Shown here: piece after piece, positions 1-8,588 of the stretch
How positions within the stretch are numbered: position 1 is the stretch's first letter
How the letters are laid out: each line of letters begins with the position of its first letter
Source of the DNA: an uncultured Clostridia bacterium
GTDB lineage: Bacteria > Bacillota > Clostridia > Oscillospirales > CAG-272
Direction: 5' to 3'
Length of the DNA: 21,503 bases
Assembly (NCBI GenBank): GCA_947624945.1
Contig: CANQMJ010000027.1
Span: forward strand, 1-21,503
The notes under the pieces: generated by a model
The model's database searches: none
Told to the model about the DNA's origin: nothing
What the model saw: only the letters and a program-made list of their open reading frames with translations
Made by a program: the position numbers and the translations under genes

Positions 1-1
1 C

Positions 2-646
2 GAGCTGACAGCGTCGGGCGTGTGCGAGGAGGACTGGGCGGAGTCGTGGAAGCAGTACTACCACCCCGTCCGCATCGGACGCATCGTCATCGTTCCCGCG
101 TGGGAGCGGTTCGAGCCGAAGCCCGGCGACGTCATCGTAACGATGGACCCCGGCATGGCGTTCGGCACCGGCACGCATGAAACGACGCGGCTCGTCATCG
201 GCATGATAGACAAGTACATGCGCCCGGGCGACCGCGTCCTCGATCTCGGCTGCGGCAGCGGAATTTTGTCTATCGCAGCGTCAAAGATGGGGGCGCGCGA
301 GTGTTATGCGTACGACATCGACCCCGTCGCGGTCAAAGTCACACGCGAAAATATAAAGGACAACAGCGTTGAAAACGTGTTCTGCGACACGTCCGACCTG
401 CTCGCGAACGTCGACAGAAGCGAGCGCTACGATCTCATCGTCGCGAACATAGTCGCGGACATTATCCTGCGCATGGCGGACGACGTCGGCGATTGCCTCG
501 CGCCGAACGGCAAGCTCGTCGTGTCCGGCATCATCGACGAGCGCGCGGACGAGGTCGTCGACGCATTCCTTGCGCGCGGCTGGCACGTCGTCGAGATCGC
601 GCACGAAAACGGCTGGTGCGCCGCCGTTCTCGATAAAAATATGTAA
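2..646 (+). CDS. prmA: Ribosomal protein L11 methyltransferase PrmA (5' partial)
   Basis: The enzyme uses S-adenosylmethionine to methylate ribosomal protein L11 in the cytoplasm. The reading frame is open from base 2 through the left edge, so the true start lies outside; a GTG at 20 is internal, not the start. About 214 C-terminal residues are visible, whereas family members run near 300, so the N-terminal substrate-recognition part is missing. Visible hallmarks are the PrmA block DPGMAFGTGTHETT, the SAM-binding glycine motif VLDLGCGSGILSIAA, the acidic strand end YDIDP, and the VANIVADII segment at the NPPY-like position. It ends at a TAA and is followed by its own terminator, separating it from rsmE. 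In many Firmicutes prmA and rsmE are adjacent, which agrees with the next gene. The family call is firm; only the start is unknown. Confidence 0.93.
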   Translation, partial: ELTASGVCEEDWAESWKQYYHPVRIGRIVIVPAWERFEPKPGDVIVTMDPGMAFGTGTHETTRLVIGMIDKYMRPGDRVLDLGCGSGILSIAASKMGARECYAYDIDPVAVKVTRENIKDNSVENVFCDTSDLLANVDRSERYDLIVANIVADIILRMADDVGDCLAPNGKLVVSGIIDERADEVVDAFLARGWHVVEIAHENGWCAAVLDKNM

Positions 647-659
647 TAAATGGAAATAG

Positions 660-706
660 CGGGCGGTGTTGGGCATTTTTGCAGTCGCAATACCGTCCGT
701 TTTTTC
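660..706 (+). terminator. Intrinsic terminator after prmA
   Basis: A 12-bp stem with two G-U pairs (660-671 with 688-699) closes a 16-base loop and is followed by TTTTTT at 700-705. It lies 13 bases after the prmA stop and upstream of the rsmE promoter, so it ends the prmA transcript. Confidence 0.8.
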
Positions 707-756
707 TGTTTTGGACAAAATGTTCGCATATTTATTGAATTTTAACAAAATAGGCT

Positions 757-785
757 TTGACAAATAGTGTATTATGCTGTATAAT
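757..785 (+). promoter_or_regulatory. Consensus sigma-A promoter of the rsmE-ftsEX-lysS series
   Basis: An exact TTGACA (757-762) and exact TATAAT (780-785) are separated by 17 bases. Transcription would begin near 792, leaving about 20 bases before the rsmE ATG, with GGAGGTG at 801-807 as ribosome binding site. No comparable promoter is obvious in the short gaps downstream until after lysS, so this may drive the whole nine-gene series. Confidence 0.85.
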
Positions 786-813
786 AGTTTTGCAATAAGC
801 GGAGGTGATCGCG

Positions 814-1548
814 ATGCCGAGATTTTTTGCACAGTCGGCTCCCGAAAACGGCGTTTTCGTCATTTCGGGCGACGACGCGCGCCATATCGCGCTGTCGCTG
901 CGGTCCGCCGTCGGCGACACCGTCTCCGTATGCTTCGACGGCGCCTCGTTCGAATGCTCGCTTTCCTCAATAGCCCCGACGCGCGTCGAGGCGCATGTTG
1001 TGCGCGAGGTATGCGAGCGGCGCGAGCTGCCGTTTGAGGTCACGCTGTTCGCGGCAAATCCGAAGGCGGGCAAGCTCGACCTCGTCGTGCAGAAGGCGAC
1101 AGAACTCGGCGCGTCCGTGATAGTGCCGTTTTTGTCGGAGCGATGCGTCTCACGCCCCGACGCCGACTCCGCCGGCAAAAGGCGCAGACGGCTCGAAAAG
1201 ATAGCGCTCGAGTCCGCCATGCAGTCGTGCCGCGAGGTCGTGCCGAAAATAGAGGATACGGTTTCGTTTGCCGATGCCGTGAAGTCAGCCGTGCGCGCCG
1301 ATATTGCGCTTTTCGCGTATGAGGAGGAGCGTTGCGGCGTGCAGATGCGCGCCGCAGTCGCGGACAGACTGAAGTCCGCCCGCACCGTGTCGGTGATGAC
1401 GGGTCCCGAAGGGGGATTTTCCCCCGACGAAGCCCGCCTTGCGTCGGACGCGGGCATGACGGTCTGCGGACTCGGCAGACGTACCCTGCGGTGCGAGACG
1501 GCGCCGCTCTATATGCTCTCCGCTCTCGGCTACGAGGCGGAGATGTGA
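814..1548 (+). CDS. rsmE: 16S rRNA (uracil(1498)-N(3))-methyltransferase RsmE
   Basis: RsmE methylates N3 of U1498 in 16S rRNA of the small ribosomal subunit, using SAM. The 244-residue product has the usual family length. It shows the N-terminal PUA-like barrel start (MPRFF, then GDDARHI) and the SPOUT-class knotted SAM site in the C-terminal third: VMTGPEGGFS, then GLGRRTLRCETA. The ATG at 814 is chosen because GGAGGTG at 801-807 sits seven bases upstream; an in-frame GTG at 805 overlaps that site and is unlikely to be used. It is the first gene behind a consensus promoter and is followed after 44 bases by a PucR-type regulator. Function assignment is firm. Confidence 0.95.
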   Translation: MPRFFAQSAPENGVFVISGDDARHIALSLRSAVGDTVSVCFDGASFECSLSSIAPTRVEAHVVREVCERRELPFEVTLFAANPKAGKLDLVVQKATELGASVIVPFLSERCVSRPDADSAGKRRRRLEKIALESAMQSCREVVPKIEDTVSFADAVKSAVRADIALFAYEEERCGVQMRAAVADRLKSARTVSVMTGPEGGFSPDEARLASDAGMTVCGLGRRTLRCETAPLYMLSALGYEAEM

Positions 1549-1592
1549 CTATGCTATTATTTATTTTTACATAACGATGTAGGAGAAAACCC

Positions 1593-2678
1593 ATGCCAAA
1601 CAGACTGTTTCAAAGAGTGATCCATCAGATGAAGGACGCCGTGAACGGCGTCATCGGCGTGATCGACGAGACGGGCGCCGTCATCGCGTGCAGCGATTTG
1701 TCACGCATAGGCGAGATCCGTCAGGGCATCAAGGAGGAGCTGTCGTATTCGTCGGAGAGCATCACCTCGGGCGGATTTACGTACCGCGCCATCGGCTCCG
1801 CGACAAAGACCGAATACATAGTCTTTGCCGAGGGCGAAGGAAAGGAAGCCGACAGGACAGCTATGCTCATTTCGATAGCGCTGTCCAATATCAAGAATCT
1901 GTACGACGAAAAGTACGACAAGACGTCGTTCATCAAAAATATCATTCTCGACAATATCCTGCCGAGCGACATCTATATCAAGTCGAAGGAGCTCCACTTC
2001 AGCACCGAGGAAGTCAGAGTCGCGATGCTGATACGCTTCATCTCCAAGACCGAGATGCTGCCCTACGACATCGTTCTGTCCATGTTCCCCGACAGGGCGA
2101 AGGACTACGTCATCAACGTCGGCGAGCACGACATCGTTCTCGTTAAGGAGGTCAAGCCCGGCGTCGACATACGCGAGATAGAAAAGCAGGCGAAGAACAT
2201 CTGCGATACGATCTACTCCGAATTCTTCGCCAAGGTCGCCATCGGCATCGGAACGCCCGTCGACAACATCAAGGATCTCGCGCGTTCCTACAAGGAAGCG
2301 CAGGTCGCGCTCGAGGTCGGCAAGGTGTTCGACACGGACAAAAACGTCAACAGCTATGAAAATCTCGGCATCGGCAGACTGATATATCAGCTCCCGACGA
2401 CGCTGTGCGAGATGTTCCTGCATGAAGTGTTCAAGGACGATTCCATCGACTTCCTCGACCGCGAGACGCTCATGACGATACAGTGCTTCTTCGACAACAA
2501 CTTAAACGTATCCGAGACGTCGCGCAAGCTGTTCGTCCACAGAAATACGCTCGTATATAGGCTCGAGAAGATAAAGAAGCTCACGGGTCTCGATCTGCGC
2601 GAGTTCGACAACGCGATCACGTTCAAGGTCGCGCTGATGGTCAAGCGCTATCTCGTTTCAAAACCGGCAAAATTCTGA
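1593..2678 (+). CDS. PucR/CdaR-like helix-turn-helix transcriptional regulator
   Basis: A 361-residue cytoplasmic protein. The N-terminal ~60 residues (QMKDAVNGVIGVIDETGAVIACSD) resemble the sugar-diacid-recognition region of CdaR. The middle resembles the GGDEF-like spacer of this family. The C-terminal ~60 residues carry the PucR-type helix-turn-helix (NLNVSETSRKLFVHRNTLVYR, then EKIKKLTGLDLRE). AGGAG at 1581-1585, seven bases before the ATG, supports the start. It stands between rsmE and ftsE with only 10 bases to ftsE, so it is probably cotranscribed with the cell-division module. The ligand and targets cannot be read from sequence; CdaR itself senses sugar diacids, but the genes around this copy give no link to sugar catabolism. 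Family is well supported, specific role unknown. Confidence 0.82.
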   Translation: MPNRLFQRVIHQMKDAVNGVIGVIDETGAVIACSDLSRIGEIRQGIKEELSYSSESITSGGFTYRAIGSATKTEYIVFAEGEGKEADRTAMLISIALSNIKNLYDEKYDKTSFIKNIILDNILPSDIYIKSKELHFSTEEVRVAMLIRFISKTEMLPYDIVLSMFPDRAKDYVINVGEHDIVLVKEVKPGVDIREIEKQAKNICDTIYSEFFAKVAIGIGTPVDNIKDLARSYKEAQVALEVGKVFDTDKNVNSYENLGIGRLIYQLPTTLCEMFLHEVFKDDSIDFLDRETLMTIQCFFDNNLNVSETSRKLFVHRNTLVYRLEKIKKLTGLDLREFDNAITFKVALMVKRYLVSKPAKF

Positions 2679-2688
2679 GAGTCAAAAA

Positions 2689-3366
2689 ATGATCGAATTC
2701 AAAAATGTCGTCAAGACATACAAAAACGGTACGGTAGCGCTCAACGGCGTTAATCTGCACATCGACGACGGGGAGTTCGTGTTCCTCGTCGGTCAGTCGG
2801 GCGCCGGAAAGACTACGATAATGAAGCTGCTTTTGCGGGAGGAAAAGGTGACGTCGGGGAAGATAATCGTCGACGGCACCGACCTTTCGCGTCTGTCGTC
2901 GTTTCGCGTGCCGTACTATCGGCGCAAGCTCGGCGTCGTGTTCCAGGACTTCCGCCTTTTCCCGAAAAAGACGGTGTATGAGAACGTTGCGTTCGTGATG
3001 CACGCCGTCGGCGTGCCGTCGAAAAAGATACACAAGCGAGTGCCCGCGCTGCTCAAGACGGTCGATCTCGGCGACAAGGCGAGCTGCAAGCCCGACGAGC
3101 TGTCGGGCGGCGAGCAGCAGCGCGTCGCACTCGCCCGCGCCCTCTCCAATAACCCGAACATCATCATCGCCGACGAGCCTACGGGCAACATCGACCCCAA
3201 GATGTCGCTTGAAATAATGAATCTGCTCGTCAAGATAAACAAGCTCGGCAAGACGGTCCTCGTCGTCACGCATGAAAAGAGCCTCGTCGATTACTATCAG
3301 CAGCGCGTCATCACCATCGACCACGGTCTTGTGAGCGAGGACAGGGTGGGAGGTATGTTCGAATGA
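2689..3366 (+). CDS. ftsE: Cell division ATP-binding protein FtsE
   Basis: FtsE is the cytoplasmic ATPase of the FtsEX complex, which transmits ATP hydrolysis through FtsX to activate peptidoglycan hydrolases at the septum. The 225-residue protein has all ABC hallmarks: Walker A GQSGAGKTT at residues 35-43, the Q-loop in VVFQDFRLF, signature LSGGEQQR, Walker B IIIADEPTGNID and the switch histidine in VVTHE. Length is typical for FtsE. Its stop overlaps the ftsX start by four bases (ATGA), implying translational coupling. The specific call over other small ABC ATPases rests on the ftsX partner and the M23 hydrolases just downstream. The ribosome binding site is weak (GAGAG overlapping the previous stop), so translation may depend partly on the upstream gene. 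Confidence 0.96.
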   Translation: MIEFKNVVKTYKNGTVALNGVNLHIDDGEFVFLVGQSGAGKTTIMKLLLREEKVTSGKIIVDGTDLSRLSSFRVPYYRRKLGVVFQDFRLFPKKTVYENVAFVMHAVGVPSKKIHKRVPALLKTVDLGDKASCKPDELSGGEQQRVALARALSNNPNIIIADEPTGNIDPKMSLEIMNLLVKINKLGKTVLVVTHEKSLVDYYQQRVITIDHGLVSEDRVGGMFE

Positions 3367-4250
3367 AGCATTACAAGCCCACCTACTTCGTCGGTCAGGC
3401 GTTCGCGGGTATATGGCGCAACGGCGTCATGAGCTTCGCCTCGATCGCCGTTTTGATGAGCTGTCTTGTCGTGCTCGGCAGCTTCGCGCTGCTCGTCGTC
3501 AACATCAACGCGAACCTCGACGATCTCGGTCTGATGAACGATATAATGGTGTTCCTCGACTACGATATGGAGGAGGACGCCATCGTAAACGTCGAGCGGC
3601 AGATAAAGAGCATACCGGGTATCGGAGACGTTGAAAGGATAACTGCCGACGAGGGCATGCGCTCGCTGATGGACAAGGCGGGCGACAACGGCTCGCTTTA
3701 CGAGCCGTATCTCGAGGATAATCCGCTGTCCGATTCGTTCCGCATCACCTACGTCGACGGGTCGAAGCTCATCGACATCGAGTACAATCTGAATCAGATC
3801 GAGGGCGTGCGCAAGATAAACGACCAGCGCGACCTCGCGCTGAAGGTGCAGTCGCTCAAAAACGGCGTGATGCTCATATTCTCGTGGTTTTTGATCGTGC
3901 TGTTCATCGTCAGCATATTCGTCATAATCAACACCGTCAAGCTGTCCGTGTACTCGCGCAAGACGGAGATAATCATAATGCGCTACGTCGGCGCGACGGG
4001 GTTGTTCATTTCCCTGCCGTTCATAATCGAAGGCGCGATAATCGGTCTTATCTCGAGCGTTATCGCATATATAGTCGAGTATTTCCTCTACGGTTATATT
4101 CAGTCCTCGCTCGTGAATCTCGCCGGCATCGTGCGCATTCTGCCGATGTCGGAGGTCGCGCCGCTCGTGCTTATCGGCTTCATCGGCGTCGGCGTCGTTA
4201 CGGGCATCATAGGCAGTACGATTTCGCTTTCCAAGTACACGCGCGAATGA
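3363..4250 (+). CDS. ftsX: Cell division protein FtsX (permease-like)
   Basis: This is the integral membrane partner of FtsE; its extracellular loop contacts and activates coiled-coil peptidoglycan hydrolases. The 295-residue protein has the family plan: a first transmembrane segment at about residues 20-45, a large extracellular domain at about 46-170, then three segments near 175-200, 213-240 and 262-288. The extracellular part contains the FtsX-type region with LDYDMEEDAI and IPGIGDVERI. The FSWFLIVLFIVSIFVIINTVK stretch, TVKL followed by YSRKTEIIIMRYVGA, is a strong FtsX/MacB-type permease signature. It starts inside the ftsE stop codon. The next gene, 43 bases downstream, encodes a probable FtsEX-controlled hydrolase. 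Confidence 0.96.
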   Translation: MKHYKPTYFVGQAFAGIWRNGVMSFASIAVLMSCLVVLGSFALLVVNINANLDDLGLMNDIMVFLDYDMEEDAIVNVERQIKSIPGIGDVERITADEGMRSLMDKAGDNGSLYEPYLEDNPLSDSFRITYVDGSKLIDIEYNLNQIEGVRKINDQRDLALKVQSLKNGVMLIFSWFLIVLFIVSIFVIINTVKLSVYSRKTEIIIMRYVGATGLFISLPFIIEGAIIGLISSVIAYIVEYFLYGYIQSSLVNLAGIVRILPMSEVAPLVLIGFIGVGVVTGIIGSTISLSKYTRE

Positions 4251-4293
4251 GCGCATATACGCATACAGTTTATTCCGAGGGGGTGACGTCGAT

Positions 4294-5520
4294 ATGTACA
4301 AGTTAAAAGTCTCATCTTACCTGCGCGCAGCCGCTGCCGCAGTCGCAGCGGCGATACTGTCGGCATCGCTCGCGTTTCCCGTTTCGGCTGAGATAACGCA
4401 GAAGGACAGGGACAAATATGAAAACAACAAAACTGTCCAAGGATATAACGACGACATAGCCGCATATGAGCGTCGTCAGCGCGAACTGCGCGACGAGCTC
4501 AAGTCCCTCGGCAACGATATCGACGACGCCGTCGAGAAGAAGGACGCATACGACGAGCTCATCGAGGTGACGGAAGGAAAAATAGCCGCGACCGAGGCGC
4601 TTATAGCCAAGTACGAGGAAGAATCGTCGTCGCTCGCCGATGATATAGCCGAGGGCGAACAGAAGTCGGCGGAGCTGTACGAGCAGATAAAGGAGCGCAT
4701 ACGCGTCTCGTACGAGTCGAACGGGAGCGCGACGTATCTCGAGCTTTTGTTCGGCGCCGAGAGCTTTTCGGAGCTTGTCGCCGGCATCGACAGCGCCGTT
4801 CGTCTTATGGAGTACGACACGTCGCTGATGAAGTCCTACAACGATACGGTAGCCGATCTTGAAGATGACAAGGCGGAGAGCGAGGAAAATCTGCGCCGCC
4901 AGTCCGAGCTGCGCGAGCAGCTCGCGGACGAGAAAGAGGACGCGGAGGAGCTGCGCGCCGAGTGCGAATCGCTTATCGCCAAGCTGACGAAGGACGAAGC
5001 CGACGCGAAGGCGCTCATCAAGGAGTTCGACGAAAAGATAGACGAAGCGTCGAAAAAGCTCGACGCGTATATCGAGGAGCTCATCAAACGCGAAGGCATA
5101 AAGCAGTCCGTCGCCGAAGGCGAGTTCATGTGGCCGCTGCCGACGAAGTACACGAACATAACGTCGACGTTCGGTCCGCGCGTCGACCCGTTCGGGTCGG
5201 GCACGATAGCGGGTCACGGCGGCACGGACATATACTGTCCGAAGGGTACCGACGTCTACGCGTCCAATAACGGAAAGGTCCTGCGCGCCGAGAAGGATTC
5301 GAGCTACGGCAATTACATCCTGCTCGACCACGGCGGCGGCATATACACGCTCTACGCGCATTGCAGTCAGCTGCTCGTAAAAGTCGGCGACACGGTGAAA
5401 AAGGGCGACGTTATAGCGAAATCGGGCGACACGGGCCACGTCACGGGACCGCATCTGCACTTTGAGGTGCGCGAGAACGGCAAGCGCGTCGACGCAATGG
5501 GATATGTGAAGAAACCGTAA
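4294..5520 (+). CDS. Exported coiled-coil M23 peptidase (PcsB/EnvC-like), copy 1
   Basis: A secreted murein hydrolase or hydrolase activator, 408 residues. It has a signal peptide (positively charged start, Ala-rich core at about residues 10-30, FPVSAE cleavage region). A long charged coiled coil spans about 33-275 and includes the insert ATYLELLFGAESFSELVAG typical of PcsB/CwlO-type proteins. A C-terminal LytM/M23 domain follows at about 280-405. The zinc-site residues are all visible: H308 and D312 in HGGTD, H356 in YAH, and H387/H389 in HLH. A catalytically intact site suggests an endopeptidase rather than a degenerate activator. Established work on FtsEX shows that the coiled coil of such proteins docks on FtsX; position directly after ftsX supports the same here. 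GAGGGGG at 4277-4283 is its ribosome binding site. Confidence 0.9.
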   Translation: MYKLKVSSYLRAAAAAVAAAILSASLAFPVSAEITQKDRDKYENNKTVQGYNDDIAAYERRQRELRDELKSLGNDIDDAVEKKDAYDELIEVTEGKIAATEALIAKYEEESSSLADDIAEGEQKSAELYEQIKERIRVSYESNGSATYLELLFGAESFSELVAGIDSAVRLMEYDTSLMKSYNDTVADLEDDKAESEENLRRQSELREQLADEKEDAEELRAECESLIAKLTKDEADAKALIKEFDEKIDEASKKLDAYIEELIKREGIKQSVAEGEFMWPLPTKYTNITSTFGPRVDPFGSGTIAGHGGTDIYCPKGTDVYASNNGKVLRAEKDSSYGNYILLDHGGGIYTLYAHCSQLLVKVGDTVKKGDVIAKSGDTGHVTGPHLHFEVRENGKRVDAMGYVKKP

Positions 5521-5535
5521 AGGAGCTTTTGTCAT

Positions 5536-6825
5536 ATGCAGGATAACGAAATCATGACCGTGGACGTTGAAAGGGGCACGCGCAAAAATGCGCGGCATAA
5601 CGTTTTACGCCGCGTCGTATGCGCGACGCTCGCGCTTTCAATGGCGTTTTCCGGTCTGTTCTTTTTCCGCGGCGGCTCCGCGGTCTCCGTCTACGCGGCG
5701 AAAAAAGAAGATCTCGAAGAATTCAAGAACAATTCGAACGTAAAGAAAATACAGAGCAACATCTCCGATCTCGAAAAGAAACAGAAAGAGATAAAGGAAA
5801 AGATGTCGAGCCTCAACGACTCCGTCGACGATATCCTCGAGAAAAAGTCGTACTACGAGGAGCTTGAGGAGATAACGTCGAACAGCATCGCCGAAACGGA
5901 AAAGCTGATAGAGGAATACAGCGCTCAGATAGAGGCGCTGTCCGACTCGATCGACACTAACGTCAAGGACAGCGAAGACCTCTACGAGCAGACGAAGGAG
6001 CGCATACGCATCGCGTATGAGTCCGGAGGCGGCGCAACGTATCTCGAACTTATATTCGGCGCAGAAAGCATCACCGACTTCCTCATCGGGCTCGACAACG
6101 CCGTGCGCCTGCTCGACTACGACACGGCGCTCATGCAGTCTTACAAGGACACAAAGGAAGTCCTCGAAGAAGAACGTCTCATACAGGAGCAGAATTTAGC
6201 CGATCAGGAAGCGGCGAAGGAGTCACTCGAGACGCAGAGAGCCGACGCCGCCGCGATCGTCAAGGAGAGCGAGGACGAGCTTGCAAAAGTAAAGAACGAC
6301 ATAAAGAAAAACGAGGAGATGCTCGAAAAGAACGAGAGCGATCTTCAGGCCGCCGCGAAGCGTCTTGACAGTGTCATAGAGGAGCTTATAAAGCAGCGCG
6401 GCGTGACGCAGAAGGTCGCCGAGGGCGAGTACATGTGGCCGCTGCCGACGAAGTACACGACGATAACGTCCAGCTTCGGACGCCGCAAGGACCCGTTCGG
6501 CTCCGGCAAGATAGGCAATCACACCGGCACCGACATCTATGCCCCAAAGGGCACGAGCATATACGCGTCAAATAACGGCACCGTCGTCAAGGCTGAGAAA
6601 GATTCGAGCTACGGCAACTACGTCCTCATCGACCACGGCGGCAACATATACACGCTTTACGCTCATGCGTCAAAGCTGCTCGTCAAGGTCGGCGACAAGG
6701 TCAAAAAGGGCGACGTCATAGCCGAGGTAGGTATGACCGGCAGCGCTACCGGGTATCATCTTCACATAGAGTTCCGCGAGGGCACAAAGCGCGTCGACGC
6801 TATGGGATATCTGAAAAAGCCGTAA
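5536..6825 (+). CDS. Exported coiled-coil M23 peptidase (PcsB/EnvC-like), copy 2
   Basis: A 429-residue paralogue of the preceding gene. It has a longer N-terminus (about 25 cytoplasmic residues) before the hydrophobic export segment at about residues 27-55, ending SVYAAKKE. The coiled coil follows with the same ATYLELIFGAES insert, and the M23 domain is nearly identical in its core (MWPLPTKYT, KDSSYGNY, RVDAMGY). Zinc-site residues are intact: H329 and D333 in HTGTD, H377 in YAH, H408/H410 in HLH. AGGAG at 5521-5525, directly after the stop of copy 1, places the two in one operon. The conserved catalytic end with divergent coiled coils suggests tandem duplication followed by separation of docking partners or timing; that is inference. 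Confidence 0.9.
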   Translation: MQDNEIMTVDVERGTRKNARHNVLRRVVCATLALSMAFSGLFFFRGGSAVSVYAAKKEDLEEFKNNSNVKKIQSNISDLEKKQKEIKEKMSSLNDSVDDILEKKSYYEELEEITSNSIAETEKLIEEYSAQIEALSDSIDTNVKDSEDLYEQTKERIRIAYESGGGATYLELIFGAESITDFLIGLDNAVRLLDYDTALMQSYKDTKEVLEEERLIQEQNLADQEAAKESLETQRADAAAIVKESEDELAKVKNDIKKNEEMLEKNESDLQAAAKRLDSVIEELIKQRGVTQKVAEGEYMWPLPTKYTTITSSFGRRKDPFGSGKIGNHTGTDIYAPKGTSIYASNNGTVVKAEKDSSYGNYVLIDHGGNIYTLYAHASKLLVKVGDKVKKGDVIAEVGMTGSATGYHLHIEFREGTKRVDAMGYLKKP

Positions 6826-6858
6826 TATTTTCACGTTCACGAGGCATATACTGAACAA

Positions 6859-8043
6859 ATGAAGAAAAAATTACCAATCTGGGTGACATTCGCCGTCGGC
6901 GTGCTGACGGCGATAATCACGTTTCAGATAACGTATGTTGCGATAGATTCGTCCTATGACAGGCGCGAGAAGGACGTCTCCGACATAGTTTTGAAGCTTG
7001 AGGAGATAATGGACATCTATCACACCTCCTATATCGGCGAGCTCGACGAGTCGAACGCCGTCGAAAACGTCGTCAACGGCTACGTCGTCTCCGTCGACAA
7101 GTACGGGCGGTACATGACCGAGGAGGAGTACGCGGACATGATGACAGACTATGCGGCGCAGCTCGTCGGCATAGGCATACACATCATATACGACGCAGAT
7201 GACGCTGTTATCGAGGTCGTCAACGTCATGCCGGGCTCGCCGTCCGAAAAGGCGGGACTCGCATTCGGCGACAGGATAGCCGCCGTCGACGGCGAAAGCG
7301 TCGCCGAGCTCGGATATCAGCCTGCCGTCGACCGCGTGAAGGGCGCCGTAGGCACGACTGTGACGCTCACGATAGAGCGCGGGAGTGAGACGTTCGACGT
7401 CGGCGTCATGCGCGACACGTTCACGGAGCAGACTGTCATACACCGCGTGACGGACACGTCGCCCGAAATAGGCTATGTCCGCATACTCAGCTTCGACAGC
7501 GGTACGCCGGCGCAGTTCAAGTCGGCAGTAGAGGAGCTGCAAACGCAGGGCTGCACTTCCCTTGTGCTCGATGTGCGCGGCAATCCGGGCGGACTGCTCG
7601 ATTCGGTCGTGGAGATACTCGACTACGTTCTGCCCGAGGGTCCGATAGTCCGTCTCATCGACGCTAATGACAAGGTCGAAACGATAGAGTCAGACGCGGA
7701 CGCGCTCGATATGAAGCTTGTCGTCATATGCGACGCGAACACCGCGAGCGCGGGCGAGCTTTTCACGTCCGCTATCAAGGATTACCACTACGCGACAGTC
7801 ATAGGCACCGTGACGTACGGCAAGGGCACCGTGCAGAGCATCCGCCGTCTCCCCGACGGCGACGCGCTGTCGTACTCGTACAAGATGTACGACCCGCCGT
7901 ATTCGGACAATTACGAGGGCATCGGCGTCACACCCGACATCATCGTCGAGCAGGACGGCGAGGCAAAGAACGTCAATATTTTCAAGCTGACGGAAGAAAC
8001 AGACACGCAGCTTCACGCCGCTATTGCGGAATTATTAAAATAA
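6859..8043 (+). CDS. Membrane-anchored S41 C-terminal processing protease
   Basis: A 394-residue serine protease of the CtpA/CtpB family, anchored by one N-terminal transmembrane segment (about residues 8-30) with its catalytic part outside the membrane. A PDZ domain lies at about 95-175 (VNVMPGSPSEKAGL, then GDRIAAVDGE) and regulates substrate access in this family. The S41 core follows. The triad can be placed: S297 in TASAGE, K322 and Q326 in YGKGTVQ. Spacing of 25 and 4 residues is that of the Ser-Lys-Gln triad known for CtpB. Substrates are C-terminal tails of exported proteins; the neighbouring M23 hydrolases are obvious candidates, but that is inference. The ribosome binding site is poor (GAGG 14 bases upstream). 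Confidence 0.92.
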   Translation: MKKKLPIWVTFAVGVLTAIITFQITYVAIDSSYDRREKDVSDIVLKLEEIMDIYHTSYIGELDESNAVENVVNGYVVSVDKYGRYMTEEEYADMMTDYAAQLVGIGIHIIYDADDAVIEVVNVMPGSPSEKAGLAFGDRIAAVDGESVAELGYQPAVDRVKGAVGTTVTLTIERGSETFDVGVMRDTFTEQTVIHRVTDTSPEIGYVRILSFDSGTPAQFKSAVEELQTQGCTSLVLDVRGNPGGLLDSVVEILDYVLPEGPIVRLIDANDKVETIESDADALDMKLVVICDANTASAGELFTSAIKDYHYATVIGTVTYGKGTVQSIRRLPDGDALSYSYKMYDPPYSDNYEGIGVTPDIIVEQDGEAKNVNIFKLTEETDTQLHAAIAELLK

Positions 8044-8056
8044 GGAGTCAACCACC

Positions 8057-8557
8057 ATGGCAGAGAACACGAAAAAGCAGCATTATACCGAGGAGGGCTT
8101 CAAGGCCCTGACAGACGAGCTCGAATACCTCAAAAACGTGCGCCGCAAGGAAGTCAAGGACGCGCTCGCGAGCGCGCGTTCATACGGCGACCTGTCCGAG
8201 AACAGCGAATATGACGAAGCGAAGGACGAGCAGGCAAAGGTCGAGGGGCGCATAAGCGAGCTCGACGCGCTCATCAAAAACGCCATCGTCGTTCACGAGG
8301 CGGAGGTCGACGAAAGCGTCGTCAGCGTCGGCGCGAATGTGCGCGTCTACGACGAAACGTACGAGGAGGAACTCGAATACAACATCGTCGGCTCGAACGA
8401 GGCGGACGCCTTCATCGGCAACATCTCCGATCAGTCCCCCATCGGCTCGGCTCTCATCGGCAAGCGCGCCGACGACGTCGTTGAGGTGACGGTGCCGGAC
8501 GGCTCGGTCATAAAGCTGCGCGTGCTCGAGGTCAAGAGGACCCGTACCGCGGGATAA
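8057..8557 (+). CDS. greA: Transcription elongation factor GreA
   Basis: GreA enters the secondary channel of stalled, backtracked RNA polymerase and stimulates transcript cleavage. The 166-residue product is close to the usual ~158. It shows the N-terminal coiled-coil hairpin (about residues 8-80) with the acidic tip region SENSEYDEAKDEQ, preceded by the signature LASARSYGDL. A C-terminal FKBP-like domain follows (IVGSNEADAFIGNISDQSPIG, then LIGKRADDVVEV). AGGAG at 8043-8047 overlaps the stop of the protease gene and gives nine-base spacing to the ATG. A greA-lysS pair is a common arrangement in bacteria. Confidence 0.96.
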   Translation: MAENTKKQHYTEEGFKALTDELEYLKNVRRKEVKDALASARSYGDLSENSEYDEAKDEQAKVEGRISELDALIKNAIVVHEAEVDESVVSVGANVRVYDETYEEELEYNIVGSNEADAFIGNISDQSPIGSALIGKRADDVVEVTVPDGSVIKLRVLEVKRTRTAG

Positions 8558-8588
8558 CTATTCCATACTGCAAGGATACGATAAAACA

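Noticed and set aside
20..646. GTG at 20 as the start of prmA
   Set aside because: The frame is open through the left edge and the protein would lack the family's N-terminal domain; it is a partial gene.
637..649. AAATATGTAATAA shared by the ends of prmA (637-649) and lysS (10094-10106)
   Set aside because: A 13-base AT-rich match near stop codons is expected by chance in a window this size and shows no other element features.
4312..5598. A 428-codon minus-strand open frame opposite the first M23 gene
   Set aside because: A by-product of codon bias in a GC-rich coding region; Arg/Val/Leu-rich composition and no family resemblance.
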